64,000 nucleotides of DNA from Aliibacillus thermotolerans (lineage in GTDB: Bacteria > Bacillota > Bacilli > Bacillales > Marinococcaceae): NCBI RefSeq assembly GCF_027853235.1, contig NZ_WKJG01000013.1, positions 1 through 64,000 of the forward strand. Reading direction: 5' to 3'. Position numbers and translations under genes: made by a program. Positions 45,459 to 54,790 of the stretch are shown one piece after another (position 1 is the first letter of the stretch; every line of letters begins with the position of its first letter). A model generated the notes under the pieces. That model ran no database searches, was not told the origin of the DNA, and was given only the letters and a program-made list of their open reading frames with translations.

Positions 45459-46646
45459 ATGGTTGAAATCAGTCGAACATTGTTATACATAGCGTTTATC
45501 TTATATCTCCTCGGGACAATCTTTTTCGCTGTATCGGTTACAGGAAAAAAATGGCGAGATAAAGATGGCGCTATGACTGGAAACCGGTGGGGCTTTTTCG
45601 GTTTTATCGTCACGACCATTGGGTTCATATCGGCATTAGGTTACTTTATTACACGATGGATTGCAGCAGGGCATCCGCCGGTAAGTAATATGTTTGAATA
45701 TTTAACGGCACTTGCAATCACACTGAGCTTAGCCTTCATTATTTTGTATCTTATCTATAAAACAAACGTGCTCGGAATGTTTACGTTGCCGGTAGTCATG
45801 TTGTTAATTGCCTACGCATCGTTATTCCCAACAGAAGTAGAACCGTTAATTCCGGCGCTTCAAAGTGACTGGCTCGCTATTCATGTGTCCACTACGGTTT
45901 TAGGACAAGGAATTTTATCGGTTGGTGCCGCGGCAGGTTTCATTTATTTAGCGCGGACGCTTGACTTTACTCAACGAGGGAAAAAAGTTTTTTGGTTTGA
46001 ATTCATTATTTACACGCTGACAAGTTTATTAGGTTATATCCTCATTCGTTACATTTTCCAATGGATGAATTATACTGCTCAGTTTCAATATATCGACGAA
46101 AACGGACAATCTGATGAGATGACGTATCATTTACCAGCACTGATTGGACCTAATGAAGGTGAACTTTTAACAAGTGGGGTCATGCGTCCGTTCATCAACG
46201 CGCCGGCTTGGATTCGGAGCGATGATTTAAACACTGTGATCTGGTCTCTCATTACAGGACTTATTATATACTTTCTATTGCGGCTCCTTTTAAGAAAGCC
46301 GATCGGAGCAAGATTACAGCCATTTTTAAAAGGAATTCAACCGACTGTCATTGATGAAGTGAGCTATCGCGCCATTGCGATCGGATTTCCTATTTTCACC
46401 CTTGGCGGGCTTATTTTTGCAATGATTTGGGCCCAAATAGCGTGGACAAGGTTTTGGGGATGGGACCCGAAAGAAGTATGGGCTTTAATTACATTTCTCT
46501 TTTATGCCGCTTACCTTCATTTACGTCTATCGCGAGGTTGGCACGGAGAACGTTCTGCTTGGTTATGTGTCATTGGATTTGCGATTATTATGTTTAACCT
46601 TATTTTTGTAAACTTAGTCATTGCAGGCTTGCATTCATATGCTTAA
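45459..46646 (+). CDS. resC: Cytochrome c biogenesis protein ResC
   Basis: CcsA-family heme-handling protein, partner of ResB. The 395-aa polytopic protein contains the WWD-type signature RFWGWDPKEVWALITFLFYAAYLHLR and conserved His residues in HVSTTVLGQGILSVGAA and SRGWHGERSAW. The start lies 20 bp after resB. A terminator follows, so resDE probably have a promoter of their own besides read-through. Confidence 0.93.
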   Translation: MVEISRTLLYIAFILYLLGTIFFAVSVTGKKWRDKDGAMTGNRWGFFGFIVTTIGFISALGYFITRWIAAGHPPVSNMFEYLTALAITLSLAFIILYLIYKTNVLGMFTLPVVMLLIAYASLFPTEVEPLIPALQSDWLAIHVSTTVLGQGILSVGAAAGFIYLARTLDFTQRGKKVFWFEFIIYTLTSLLGYILIRYIFQWMNYTAQFQYIDENGQSDEMTYHLPALIGPNEGELLTSGVMRPFINAPAWIRSDDLNTVIWSLITGLIIYFLLRLLLRKPIGARLQPFLKGIQPTVIDEVSYRAIAIGFPIFTLGGLIFAMIWAQIAWTRFWGWDPKEVWALITFLFYAAYLHLRLSRGWHGERSAWLCVIGFAIIMFNLIFVNLVIAGLHSYA

Positions 46647-46648
46647 GC

Positions 46649-46684
46649 GAAAGCTGTTCCTATTTGCGGGACAGCTTCTTTACT
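46649..46684 (+). terminator. Intrinsic terminator after resC
   Basis: AAGCTGTTCC pairs with GGGACAGCTT around an 8-base loop, followed by a short T-rich tract. Confidence 0.75.
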
Positions 46685-46722
46685 AAACTAAAGCAAAGAA
46701 GAAAAATGGAGGGTGTTGTTGT

Positions 46723-47439
46723 ATGTCTCAAGATACAAAAATACTTGTTGTGGATGATGAAGAAAGAATCCGTCGTTTGTTAAAAATGTATTTGGAAAGA
46801 GAAGAGTATATAGTGGAAGAGGCTGAAAATGGGGAAGACGCTTTGAAGCTTGCATTAGAAAAGGATTATGATGTCATTTTGTTGGATTTAATGATGCCGG
46901 GGATGGACGGAATCGAAGTATGTAAGGAATTACGGAAAACAAAGGCAACACCGGTCATTATGCTGACTGCGAAAGGAGAAGAATCCAATCGGGTACAAGG
47001 GTTTGAAGTGGGAACAGACGACTATATCGTGAAACCATTTAGTCCACGGGAAGTTGTATTACGTGTGAAAGCATTACTACGTCGCTCTTCAACGACGAAG
47101 TTTTTACAAACAGAAACCCAAGCAAAAGATGTGCTTGTCTTTCCGCACTTAACGATCGATAACGACGCCCATCGAGTGACAGTGAATGATCAAGTGATTA
47201 ATTTAACCCCAAAAGAGTATGAGTTATTGTTATACTTAGCGAAATCACCGGATAAAGTTTTCTCAAGAGAAGAGCTCTTAAAAGATGTGTGGAACTATGA
47301 CTTTTTTGGTGATTTACGGACTGTTGATACACATATTAAACGTTTGCGGGAAAAACTTAGTCGCGCATCGGAAAAAGCTTCTGAGATGATTACAACGGTG
47401 TGGGGTGTCGGTTATAAATTTGAGGTCGTGAATGACTAA
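46723..47439 (+). CDS. resD: Response regulator ResD
   Basis: OmpR-family response regulator that controls aerobic and anaerobic respiration genes in B. subtilis. The 238-aa protein has the receiver domain (acidic pocket DDEE, phospho-acceptor Asp55 in VILLDLMMPGMDG, Lys in DYIVKPFSPREV) and a winged-helix domain (LTPKEYELLLYLAKSPDKVFSREELL, RTVDTHIKRLREKL). The start follows AAAATGGAGGGTGTTGTT. resE overlaps its stop by one base. Confidence 0.96.
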   Translation: MSQDTKILVVDDEERIRRLLKMYLEREEYIVEEAENGEDALKLALEKDYDVILLDLMMPGMDGIEVCKELRKTKATPVIMLTAKGEESNRVQGFEVGTDDYIVKPFSPREVVLRVKALLRRSSTTKFLQTETQAKDVLVFPHLTIDNDAHRVTVNDQVINLTPKEYELLLYLAKSPDKVFSREELLKDVWNYDFFGDLRTVDTHIKRLREKLSRASEKASEMITTVWGVGYKFEVVND

Positions 47440-49217
47440 TGTTATGGCGAAGTGTTGTTGGGAAGCTTTGGGGAACAATTATTTTACTCGTTGCTGTCGT
47501 GCTGATTTTTCTGACTTTTTTACTGCTGCAGTTTTTTGAACAATTTCATAAATCAGAAGCAGAACAGCAGCTGATGAGCCATGCAAATGTGGTTGTTTCC
47601 GTATTGGAAGAGTATGACGATCCATCGGTGGCGTTACAGACGATCGAAAAAATTGCCAATACTTACAACACAAAAGTGGTGATTATTCGCAATGACGAAG
47701 AATGGCAATCTTCGAATGAGTTAGATGCCGGGACTTCATTGCCATTGGAAATTTTTCGGGAACATGAGGAGTTGTCTTCCGTTCAAGAAAATGGCGATCG
47801 GGTCGTTACCCAGTTAGATTATAACGGAGAGGAACTTCAAGCTGAAATTTTTATTGTCGGGCTTCCCTATCAATTAGTCAATGGAGATAATGGTTCGATT
47901 TATTTGTATCAATCGTTATCTGTTATTGAAAATACAACAGGAAAAACAAAGCAAATCATTTTATTATCTGCTGGAATAGCCATCATATTAACGACTGTAT
48001 TTGCTTTTTTCTTATCTTCTCGTGTCACTGCTCCGTTAAGAAAAATGCGACAATTAGCCTTAAACGTGGCCAAAGGGGACTTTAATACGAAAGTACCGAT
48101 TTTAACCAATGATGAAATCGGTCAATTGGGCATTGCGTTTAACAAAATGAGACGGGAATTAAATCAAAACATTGCAGCATTGAACCAAGAAAAAGAACAG
48201 TTGAGCCGTATTTTAAGCAGTATGGCCGATGGTGTCATTACCATTGATCGAAAAGGTACAATTATTGTCACGAACCCACCGGCACACCGTTTTCTTGAAA
48301 TGTACCGATATGAACACCAAGATTATGACGAGCTTTCCCTTCCAAAAGAGTTAAAAAAATTATTTCAACACGTCGTCGCTCAAGAAAAAGAACAGTTGGC
48401 TGAAATGGATATTCAAGGTCGTAGTTATGCCATTTTGATGACACCACTGTATGATCAAAATTTCGTTCGCGGCGTCGTTGCAGTGATTCGCGATATGACG
48501 GAAGAACGTCAGCATGATAAACTGCGGAAAGACTTTATCGCAAATGTTTCCCATGAGTTGCGAACCCCGATTTCGATGCTTCAAGGATATAGTGAAGCAA
48601 TCATTGATGACATGGCGACAAGTGAAGAAGAGATGAAAGAAATCGTCAAAATTATTTATGATGAGTCAAAGCGCATGAATCGCCTCGTAAACGAGCTCTT
48701 GGATATTGCTCGCATGGAGGCAGGTCATATTCAATTAGATAAACAAAAAACAGATATACATGCGTTAGCGAACAAAGTATATAAAAAGTTTCAAGGATTG
48801 GCGAAAGAAGCCGAAGTAGAACTATCCATCACGACCACTGGAACAGAACCTATCCAGTTTCTAGACCCAGACCGTATTGAACAAGTAATGACTAATTTAA
48901 TTCATAATGCCATTCGTCACACGGATAAAGACGGTACCGTTCGCATTACCGTTGAAGCGAAAAAAGAAGGGACAAAAGTGAGTGTCAAAGATGACGGTAC
49001 AGGCATTCCAGAAGAAGACTTACCTTACGTGTTTGAACGTTTTTACAAAGCAGACAAAGCACGAACGCGCTCAAACGGAGGAACGGGGCTTGGGCTTGCA
49101 ATTGCAAAAAATATCGTAGAAGCACACGGAGGAGAAATTTCTGTCCATAGTAAATTAGGAGAAGGAGCATTGTTTCGTTTCTTTCTTCCTGCTACAAAAG
49201 AAGAACAGAAATCATAA
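47439..49217 (+). CDS. resE: Sensor histidine kinase ResE
   Basis: Membrane sensor kinase for ResD. The 592-aa protein has two transmembrane helices (about 10-30 and 165-190) flanking an extracytoplasmic domain, a HAMP domain (SSRVTAPLRKMRQLALNVAKGDF), a PAS domain (ILSSMADGVITIDRKGTII), the HisKA domain with the phospho-acceptor in FIANVSHELRTPISMLQGY, and the ATPase domain (LIHNAIRHT, DDGTGIPEEDLPYVFERFYK, GTGLGLAIAKNIVEAHGG). Complete at family length. The ATG overlaps the resD stop. Confidence 0.96.
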   Translation: MLWRSVVGKLWGTIILLVAVVLIFLTFLLLQFFEQFHKSEAEQQLMSHANVVVSVLEEYDDPSVALQTIEKIANTYNTKVVIIRNDEEWQSSNELDAGTSLPLEIFREHEELSSVQENGDRVVTQLDYNGEELQAEIFIVGLPYQLVNGDNGSIYLYQSLSVIENTTGKTKQIILLSAGIAIILTTVFAFFLSSRVTAPLRKMRQLALNVAKGDFNTKVPILTNDEIGQLGIAFNKMRRELNQNIAALNQEKEQLSRILSSMADGVITIDRKGTIIVTNPPAHRFLEMYRYEHQDYDELSLPKELKKLFQHVVAQEKEQLAEMDIQGRSYAILMTPLYDQNFVRGVVAVIRDMTEERQHDKLRKDFIANVSHELRTPISMLQGYSEAIIDDMATSEEEMKEIVKIIYDESKRMNRLVNELLDIARMEAGHIQLDKQKTDIHALANKVYKKFQGLAKEAEVELSITTTGTEPIQFLDPDRIEQVMTNLIHNAIRHTDKDGTVRITVEAKKEGTKVSVKDDGTGIPEEDLPYVFERFYKADKARTRSNGGTGLGLAIAKNIVEAHGGEISVHSKLGEGALFRFFLPATKEEQKS

Positions 49218-49235
49218 AAACAAGGTGGCGATGGG

Positions 49236-49979
49236 ATGAACTCTTGGTTTGAAGAACATTTTCAAGAAGATTACTTGCGTGTATACGATCACCGTGATGA
49301 AGGAAAAGCAGCGAATGAATTAAGGGAAATCATGGAATACGTACCGTTAGAAAAAGGGATGAAAGTGATAGATCTTTGTTGTGGGAATGGCAGACACGCT
49401 CGTTGGCTGGCACGGAAAGGATTTTATGTCACTGGCATTGATTTATCTTCTGCCTTATTAAAAAAAGCAATTGAACTCACGGAAGGCATTCCTGTCCAAT
49501 ATCAACGAGGAGACATTCGCAACATTCCTCTTCTCCAAGAATACGATGGGGCTTTTAATTTGTTTACAAGTTTTGGATACTTTACAGATGACGCAGAAAA
49601 TGAACTCGTTTTTACAAAAGCTTGTGAGGCATTAAAAGAAAATGGTTGGTTCGTATTTGATTATTTGAATCCAACTTATGTCAAAAATACCCTCGTTCCT
49701 GAAGATAACATTGAAAAGGATGGTCTTTTGATTAAACAACAGCGAGAAGTGAATAGTGGATACGTATTTAAAAAAATTACTATTCGTGAAGGAGATTCAC
49801 AACGAGAATATATGGAACGGGTGAAATTGTATGACCAACAGCAACTGATTGAGATGTTGGAACGAAATCATTTTACGTTAAAATTTGTTTTCGGTGATTA
49901 CGATTGTTCTTCTTACGATACAAACCGTTCTCCTCGGCAAATTTTTATATGTCAAAAGAAAGAGAATGGCAAGTCTTGA
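49236..49979 (+). CDS. Class I SAM-dependent methyltransferase
   Basis: A 247-aa methyltransferase with the SAM-binding motif VIDLCCGNGRHARWLARKGFYVTGIDLS (split over motif I and the acidic end of beta-2) and later QRGDIRNIPLLQEYDGAFNLFTSFGYF. The substrate is unknown. The start ATG follows AAGGTGGCGATGGG, 18 bp after resE, so it may ride on the res transcript. It is followed by the cobalamin riboswitch region, which belongs to the next operon. Confidence 0.85.
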   Translation: MNSWFEEHFQEDYLRVYDHRDEGKAANELREIMEYVPLEKGMKVIDLCCGNGRHARWLARKGFYVTGIDLSSALLKKAIELTEGIPVQYQRGDIRNIPLLQEYDGAFNLFTSFGYFTDDAENELVFTKACEALKENGWFVFDYLNPTYVKNTLVPEDNIEKDGLLIKQQREVNSGYVFKKITIREGDSQREYMERVKLYDQQQLIEMLERNHFTLKFVFGDYDCSSYDTNRSPRQIFICQKKENGKS

Positions 49980-50029
49980 ATAATTCGTGTATAATAGACA
50001 ACGACTGACAAACAAATACCATTAAAAAA

Positions 50030-50190
50030 GCGAAAGGTCATGCGATTGTGCATGTGAAAAGGGAAGTCCGGTGCAAATCCGGCGCGGTCCCGCCACTGTG
50101 AACGTTTTAACCTTATTCATTGGCCACTGTGTAAAACGGGAAGGCGAATAAGGGAATGACGTGAGCCAGGAGACCTGCCTTTCGTCGGTC
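50030..50190 (+). ncRNA. Cobalamin (AdoCbl) riboswitch
   Basis: Conserved B12 aptamer elements appear in order: AAAGGTCATGCG, GGGAAGTCCGGTGCAAATCC, GGCGCGGTCCCGCCACTGTG (the B12 box region), a variable stem, then GTGAGCCAGGAGACCTGCC. It precedes btuF and the cobalamin operon. A TATAAT at 49990-49995 may be the promoter minus-10. Confidence 0.96.
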
Positions 50191-50262
50191 AACCCTTCGA
50201 GGAAAAGGAGAAGCCGATTTGTCTACCATAGAGACACATGTTTTGTTTTGCTTGGACAAGTC

Positions 50263-50294
50263 TGCTCTCCTTTATAGAAGGAGAGCATTTTTTA
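50263..50294 (+). terminator. Riboswitch-controlled terminator
   Basis: TGCTCTCCTT pairs with AAGGAGAGCA around a 5-base loop and is followed by T6, located 25 bp before btuF; the likely B12-dependent attenuation site. Confidence 0.88.
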
Positions 50295-50317
50295 TTGGAG
50301 TAGAGAGGAGTTTTTGA

Positions 50318-51304
50318 ATGAAAAAATGGTTGTTTTCGTATCTCTCTTTTACGGTCATCCTTCTATGTACTGCTTGTCATACTGCAGAAGACACGAACTC
50401 AGATCAAGAATTGGCCGAAGAGACAACGACGGAATCATCGGAAGAAGATAGCTATTATCCGGTGGATGTTACCGATTCGTTTGGTAACGTCATCACCTTT
50501 GAAGAAAAACCAGAAAGAATTGTCAGTCTCATGCCGAGCAATACGGAAATTGCTTATGCCCTTGGTTTAGGCGATCGCATTGTCGGGGTGACTGATTTTT
50601 GTACGTATCCGGAAGAAGCACAAGAAAAGCCATCGGTCGGAGGGCTAGATTTCGATTTAGAAAAAGTCATTGCCTTTAACCCGGACCTTGTCCTTGCTCA
50701 TGCGTCATCTGCCGAAACATATGAAGATGCTTTCCAACAAATTGAAAACAATGGCGCGAATGTGCTGATTGTGAACGAAGCGAATTCTTTTGAAGACGCT
50801 TATGAATCTATGAAAATGATCGGTCAAGCGACAAATAAGGAAGAAGAAGCAAACGCCATCATTCAAGAAATAGAAGAGAATGTTCAAGCGATCGCAGATA
50901 AAGCAGCGCAAATAGAGGAAGAGGATAAAAAGACCGTTTGGATTGAAATTGAACCAGCTCCTTCCATATGGACGACCGGAAAAGGGACCTTTATGCACGA
51001 AATGATTGAAACAATCAATGCTTACAATGCAGCCGGGGATCAGGAAGGTTGGCTGGAATTTAGTGAAGAAAAAGCGGTCTCTTTACAACCGGATGTTATC
51101 TTAACGATGGCTTACGGAATGACGGAAGACGAAGCCATTGCAGAAATTAATAGTAGGCCGGGATGGGAAACAGTACCAGCGGTTCAAAATCAAGAGATTT
51201 ATCAAATTTCTGAAGATATTGTCAGTCGTCCGGGACCGCGATTAATTCAAGGTATTACAGAATTAGCAGATTCGGTGTATCCAGATGTTTTCCGTGAAGA
51301 ATAG
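50318..51304 (+). CDS. btuF: Vitamin B12 ABC transporter substrate-binding lipoprotein
   Basis: Captures corrinoids outside the membrane for the BtuCD importer. The 328-aa lipoprotein has a lipobox LCTAC with Cys20 as the lipidation site, an acidic linker, then the type III periplasmic binding fold (DSFGNVITFEEKPERIVSLMPSNTEIAYALGLGDRIVGVTDFC, FNPDLVLAHAS, WTTGKGTFMHEMI, LQPDVILTMAYG). Preceded by the B12 riboswitch and AGAGAGGAGTTTTTGA. btuC overlaps its end by 20 bases. Siderophore-binding homologs look similar; the riboswitch and neighbours decide for B12. Confidence 0.93.
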   Translation: MKKWLFSYLSFTVILLCTACHTAEDTNSDQELAEETTTESSEEDSYYPVDVTDSFGNVITFEEKPERIVSLMPSNTEIAYALGLGDRIVGVTDFCTYPEEAQEKPSVGGLDFDLEKVIAFNPDLVLAHASSAETYEDAFQQIENNGANVLIVNEANSFEDAYESMKMIGQATNKEEEANAIIQEIEENVQAIADKAAQIEEEDKKTVWIEIEPAPSIWTTGKGTFMHEMIETINAYNAAGDQEGWLEFSEEKAVSLQPDVILTMAYGMTEDEAIAEINSRPGWETVPAVQNQEIYQISEDIVSRPGPRLIQGITELADSVYPDVFREE

Positions 51305-52322
51305 TATTGCTTACTTGGTTGCCATTCTATTTTTCCTTTTTAGCATCGTGCTTGGTGTCTCTATTGGAAGTGTATCTATCCCGTTATCAACGAGTGCCCA
51401 TGTGATTTGGAATTCGATGTGGCAATTCCCTATATCCAATGAGGTGGAAGACACAACAGTGGCGATTGTTTTAAACATTCGTCTTCCTCGGGTTGTTCTT
51501 GCTGCCATGGTCGGATCAGCCCTTGCAATGGCAGGAGCCGCTTTTCAAGGGCTACTACAAAACCCGCTAGCTGATCCCTACACGTTAGGCGTTTCTTCAG
51601 GCGCATCGCTCGGTGCTGTTTTCGTTATTTTTCTCGGTGTTTCGCTTCCGTTTCTTGGATCGTTTACTCTTCCGATTGTCAGTATTATTGCCGGTTTTCT
51701 CACGTTGCTGTTTATTTTAACTTTTGTTCGCTTCATTGAAAGAACATTATCGACTGAAACGATTATTTTAGCAGGAATTATTATTAGTTCTTTTTTAGGG
51801 TCGCTTATTTCGTTACTGATTGCGTTAACCGGTGAACAATTACGTCAAATTTTGTCATGGTTAATGGGAAGTGTCGCAATGCGAGGTTGGGAATATGTCT
51901 TTCTATTTATTCCATTTTTCATTCTTGGCCTCTTTCTTTTGTTTTTGAATCGGAGAGAGTTAAATGCACTTGCTTTTGGGGAGGAAACGGCAAGGACTCT
52001 CGGAGTAGACCCAAATAAAAGAAGATTGATGATTCTTTCCGGTGCTTCATTACTTACCGGTGCTGCAGTCGCTGTATCCGGTTCGATTGGATTTGTCGGA
52101 CTCGTTATTCCTCATCTCGTTCGACTTGTTGCTGGTCCAGACCATCGTACTTTATTACCTTTATCTCTTTTTATCGGTGGAGGTTTTCTCGTGCTGACGG
52201 ATGTAGTTGCTCGAACGATTGTCGCACCAACGGAATTGCCGATCGGAGTCATTACGGCCATTGTTGGAGCGCCTGTCTTCGGAGTCCTCTTATACCGACA
52301 AAGAAGAAAAAAATTCTCTTAA
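51285..52322 (+). CDS. btuC: Vitamin B12 ABC transporter permease
   Basis: FecCD/BtuC-family permease with about ten transmembrane helices. The 345-aa protein shows IRLPRVVLAAMVGSALAMAGAAFQGLLQNPLADPYTLGVSSGASLGA at about 55-100, the cytoplasmic coupling helix region EETARTLGVDPNKRR, and GFVGLVIPHLVRLVAGPDHR. The start overlaps btuF by 20 bases, so translation is probably coupled. Confidence 0.93.
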   Translation: MFSVKNSIAYLVAILFFLFSIVLGVSIGSVSIPLSTSAHVIWNSMWQFPISNEVEDTTVAIVLNIRLPRVVLAAMVGSALAMAGAAFQGLLQNPLADPYTLGVSSGASLGAVFVIFLGVSLPFLGSFTLPIVSIIAGFLTLLFILTFVRFIERTLSTETIILAGIIISSFLGSLISLLIALTGEQLRQILSWLMGSVAMRGWEYVFLFIPFFILGLFLLFLNRRELNALAFGEETARTLGVDPNKRRLMILSGASLLTGAAVAVSGSIGFVGLVIPHLVRLVAGPDHRTLLPLSLFIGGGFLVLTDVVARTIVAPTELPIGVITAIVGAPVFGVLLYRQRRKKFS

Positions 52323-52346
52323 ACTACGAAGAGAGGAAGAACATAG

Positions 52347-53822
52347 ATGTTACAGTTAAAAGATGTTAGCGGTGGCTATGGAGAAACATGGGTTGTGAAA
52401 AATATCAGTTTTCATATTCGTCAAGGAGAAATTTTTAGTATTGTTGGTCCGAACGGTAGCGGGAAGTCGACTTTGCTCAAGTTTATTTATGGGGCATTAC
52501 CTTATGATCAAGGGGAGATTTACGTAGACGGGCGTCCTCTTCATGAATATAGCCAAAAAGAACTAGCTAAAAAAGTCGCTGTCTTGCCGCAACATTCCAC
52601 GTCTGCTTTTTCTTATACCGTTCGACAAATCGTCTCGTTAGGTCGCTATCCCCACCAAAAAGGATGGTTTCATCAAGAAACAGTCGAAGATGAAAAAATT
52701 ATCGAAGAGGCGATGAAAGATACAGGTGTGTATGAATTTCAAGATCAAACAATGGATGCGTTAAGCGGTGGGGAAAAGCAACGCGTCCTTCTAGCCCGAG
52801 CACTCGCTCAAGAACCGCTCATCTTGTTGTTAGATGAACCAACGAACCATTTAGATATTTCATATCAAATCAGTTTATTAAATACGTTAAAAAAATGGAC
52901 AAAGACAAAAAAATTAACGGTGCTCGCTGTATTACACGATTTGAATATGGCGGCAATGTACAGTGATCGGGTCTTACTTTTAAAAGACGGGGAGAAAAAA
53001 GCCCTTGATAAACCAGCGTATGTCATGAATAAACCGTTATTGGAAGAAGTGTATCGGACCGAATTGTTTCGGAAAGAACATCCGATTGTTCCGACGCCGT
53101 TAATTACTCTCGTTCCTTCCATGTCTTCTTCTCATTCTTCATCACCTATCGATGCCTTACAGGTGACGACTGGTGAAGACTATGTCCACATCCGGTCCCC
53201 TTTTTATTGGAAGACTCTTTCTTCCGCGGTCATTGGCGCCGGTTTCGGTTGGCATCGCCATTTTATCAATCGCCATGTGGACAAACATTACAATGCAGAT
53301 GATCCAGCGTCAGAATATCGTACGTATTTAAAAAAGCTGCAGATAGATATTGCTGATACTGCCGGGATGATGACGGCAGCACAATTAGATGGCGGGAAGA
53401 TGAAACGGCGCGTTGATGAAGACGGAGCAGTTTTAGTCTATGCGACGGCAGGTACGGGAAATGCGGTAGATGCGTCTTTGGCTTACGAAAAAACTTCACT
53501 TCCAGTAACCATTGGCACGATTAACATTTGGATATTTATTCAAGGTTCGTTAACGGAAGCGGCCTTTGCCCAAGTGTTAATGACCGCAACAGAAGCAAAA
53601 GCAAAAGCAATGATGGATAAAGGCGTTGTTGATCCGGATACAAAAACGATAGCTACAGGAACGTCAACAGATAGTGTCTTAGTCGCCGCTTCTGGTGACG
53701 ATCCAACTCACGAATACGGAGGAACGATTTCTCCATTAGGAAAAAAAGTGGCCAAAGCAGTTTACGATGCAGTAAGTGAAACGTTAACAAACGATGAGAT
53801 TAGACAGAAAGAGACGACATAA
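52347..53822 (+). CDS. BtuD-CbiZ fusion: B12 importer ATPase with adenosylcobinamide amidohydrolase
   Basis: A 491-aa fusion. Residues 1 to about 250 are the ABC ATPase of the B12 importer (Walker A GPNGSGKST, signature LSGGEKQR, Walker B LILLLDEPTNHLD, H-loop HDLNM). After a serine-rich linker (SSSHSSSP) residues about 265-485 match CbiZ, which removes the aminopropanol side chain of adenosylcobinamide to give adenosylcobyric acid for salvage and remodelling (AVIGAGFGWHRHFINRHVDK, VYATAGTGNAVDAS, GTSTDSVLVAASGD). The fusion would link import with corrinoid repair. It starts behind AAGAGAGGAAGAACATAG. cbiB overlaps its last base. Confidence 0.93.
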   Translation: MLQLKDVSGGYGETWVVKNISFHIRQGEIFSIVGPNGSGKSTLLKFIYGALPYDQGEIYVDGRPLHEYSQKELAKKVAVLPQHSTSAFSYTVRQIVSLGRYPHQKGWFHQETVEDEKIIEEAMKDTGVYEFQDQTMDALSGGEKQRVLLARALAQEPLILLLDEPTNHLDISYQISLLNTLKKWTKTKKLTVLAVLHDLNMAAMYSDRVLLLKDGEKKALDKPAYVMNKPLLEEVYRTELFRKEHPIVPTPLITLVPSMSSSHSSSPIDALQVTTGEDYVHIRSPFYWKTLSSAVIGAGFGWHRHFINRHVDKHYNADDPASEYRTYLKKLQIDIADTAGMMTAAQLDGGKMKRRVDEDGAVLVYATAGTGNAVDASLAYEKTSLPVTIGTINIWIFIQGSLTEAAFAQVLMTATEAKAKAMMDKGVVDPDTKTIATGTSTDSVLVAASGDDPTHEYGGTISPLGKKVAKAVYDAVSETLTNDEIRQKETT

Positions 53823-54790
53823 TGGAACTTATTTTTTACCATTTATACAGTATAACCATTGCATATTTGTTAGATAAATGGCTAGGAGATCCGCGGGTTC
53901 GTTTTCATCCGGTTGTTTTTATTGGTAAAACGATTGCTTTTTTTGCGCGACACTTAAATAAAGGAAAGCTTCGAACGTTGAAAGGCGTGGTTGCGACGCT
54001 TGTTCCTGCGCTTTTACTCACTGGAATGGTGTACGCTTTGACGTTCGTAACATATGACCTTCATCATTTGTTAGGAATTGCTTTTGAAGCTATCATGATT
54101 TGGGGCATGATTGGAAGTAAAAGCATGATCGCTAGTGCGGAGTCGATTTATGAAGCACTAGCAAGAGAAGACATCGCTCGTGCAAGAAAGCAAACAGCGA
54201 TGATCGTCTCCCGGGATACGAAGGAAATGAGCGAAGAGGAGATTGTGAGGGCCACGGTGGAAAGTACTGGAGAAAATATTACCGATAGTGTGACAGCACC
54301 GCTTTTTTATGCATTGTTTGGTGGAGGGGTAGCAGCTTTCTTTTACCGCTATATCAATACGTCGGATGCGATGATTGGTTACAAAACGAGAGAGTGGCAT
54401 CAATACGGAAAGTTTGCAGCGCGACTGGACGATGTGTTGAATTATGTGCCAGCTCGTTTGACAGCCCTTTTTATGATGGTTGTTTCCTTGAAAGTGAGGC
54501 ATGCTTCACTGAAAGAAATGTGGCAAGTGGTCAAGCAAGATGCGAAAAAACATGCGAGTCCAAATAGCGGGTATGGGGAAGCAACGATGGCAGCTATTTT
54601 ACATATCCGCTTAGGAGGACCGACCGTGTATCACGGCAAATTAGTACAGCGACCTTATTTAGGAAAGGGGAATCGACCGTTAACGAAGGAACGAATTAAA
54701 GAAGGATTAACCGTTTGGAAAGACACGATACGTTTCTTTATCATTTTTACATGGCTCATCGTAGGAGGATTCACATATGTCTTGGCCTGA
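53822..54790 (+). CDS. cbiB: Adenosylcobinamide-phosphate synthase CbiB
   Basis: Membrane enzyme that attaches (R)-1-amino-2-propanol O-2-phosphate to adenosylcobyric acid. The 322-aa protein has several helices and the family motifs LLDKWLGDPRVRFHPVVFIGK, VSRDTKEMSEEEIVRATVESTGENITDSVTAPLFYALFGG, and ASPNSGYGEATMAAILHIRLGGP. It uses the product of the CbiZ domain and of CobD. The start overlaps the fusion gene stop; cobD overlaps its end by 14 bases. Confidence 0.94.
   Translation: MELIFYHLYSITIAYLLDKWLGDPRVRFHPVVFIGKTIAFFARHLNKGKLRTLKGVVATLVPALLLTGMVYALTFVTYDLHHLLGIAFEAIMIWGMIGSKSMIASAESIYEALAREDIARARKQTAMIVSRDTKEMSEEEIVRATVESTGENITDSVTAPLFYALFGGGVAAFFYRYINTSDAMIGYKTREWHQYGKFAARLDDVLNYVPARLTALFMMVVSLKVRHASLKEMWQVVKQDAKKHASPNSGYGEATMAAILHIRLGGPTVYHGKLVQRPYLGKGNRPLTKERIKEGLTVWKDTIRFFIIFTWLIVGGFTYVLA

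Noticed and set aside
49236-49979. Methyltransferase as a cobalamin biosynthesis methylase
   Set aside because: It lies upstream of the B12 riboswitch, follows resE closely, and lacks the tetrapyrrole methylase fold motifs; it is a general class I methyltransferase.
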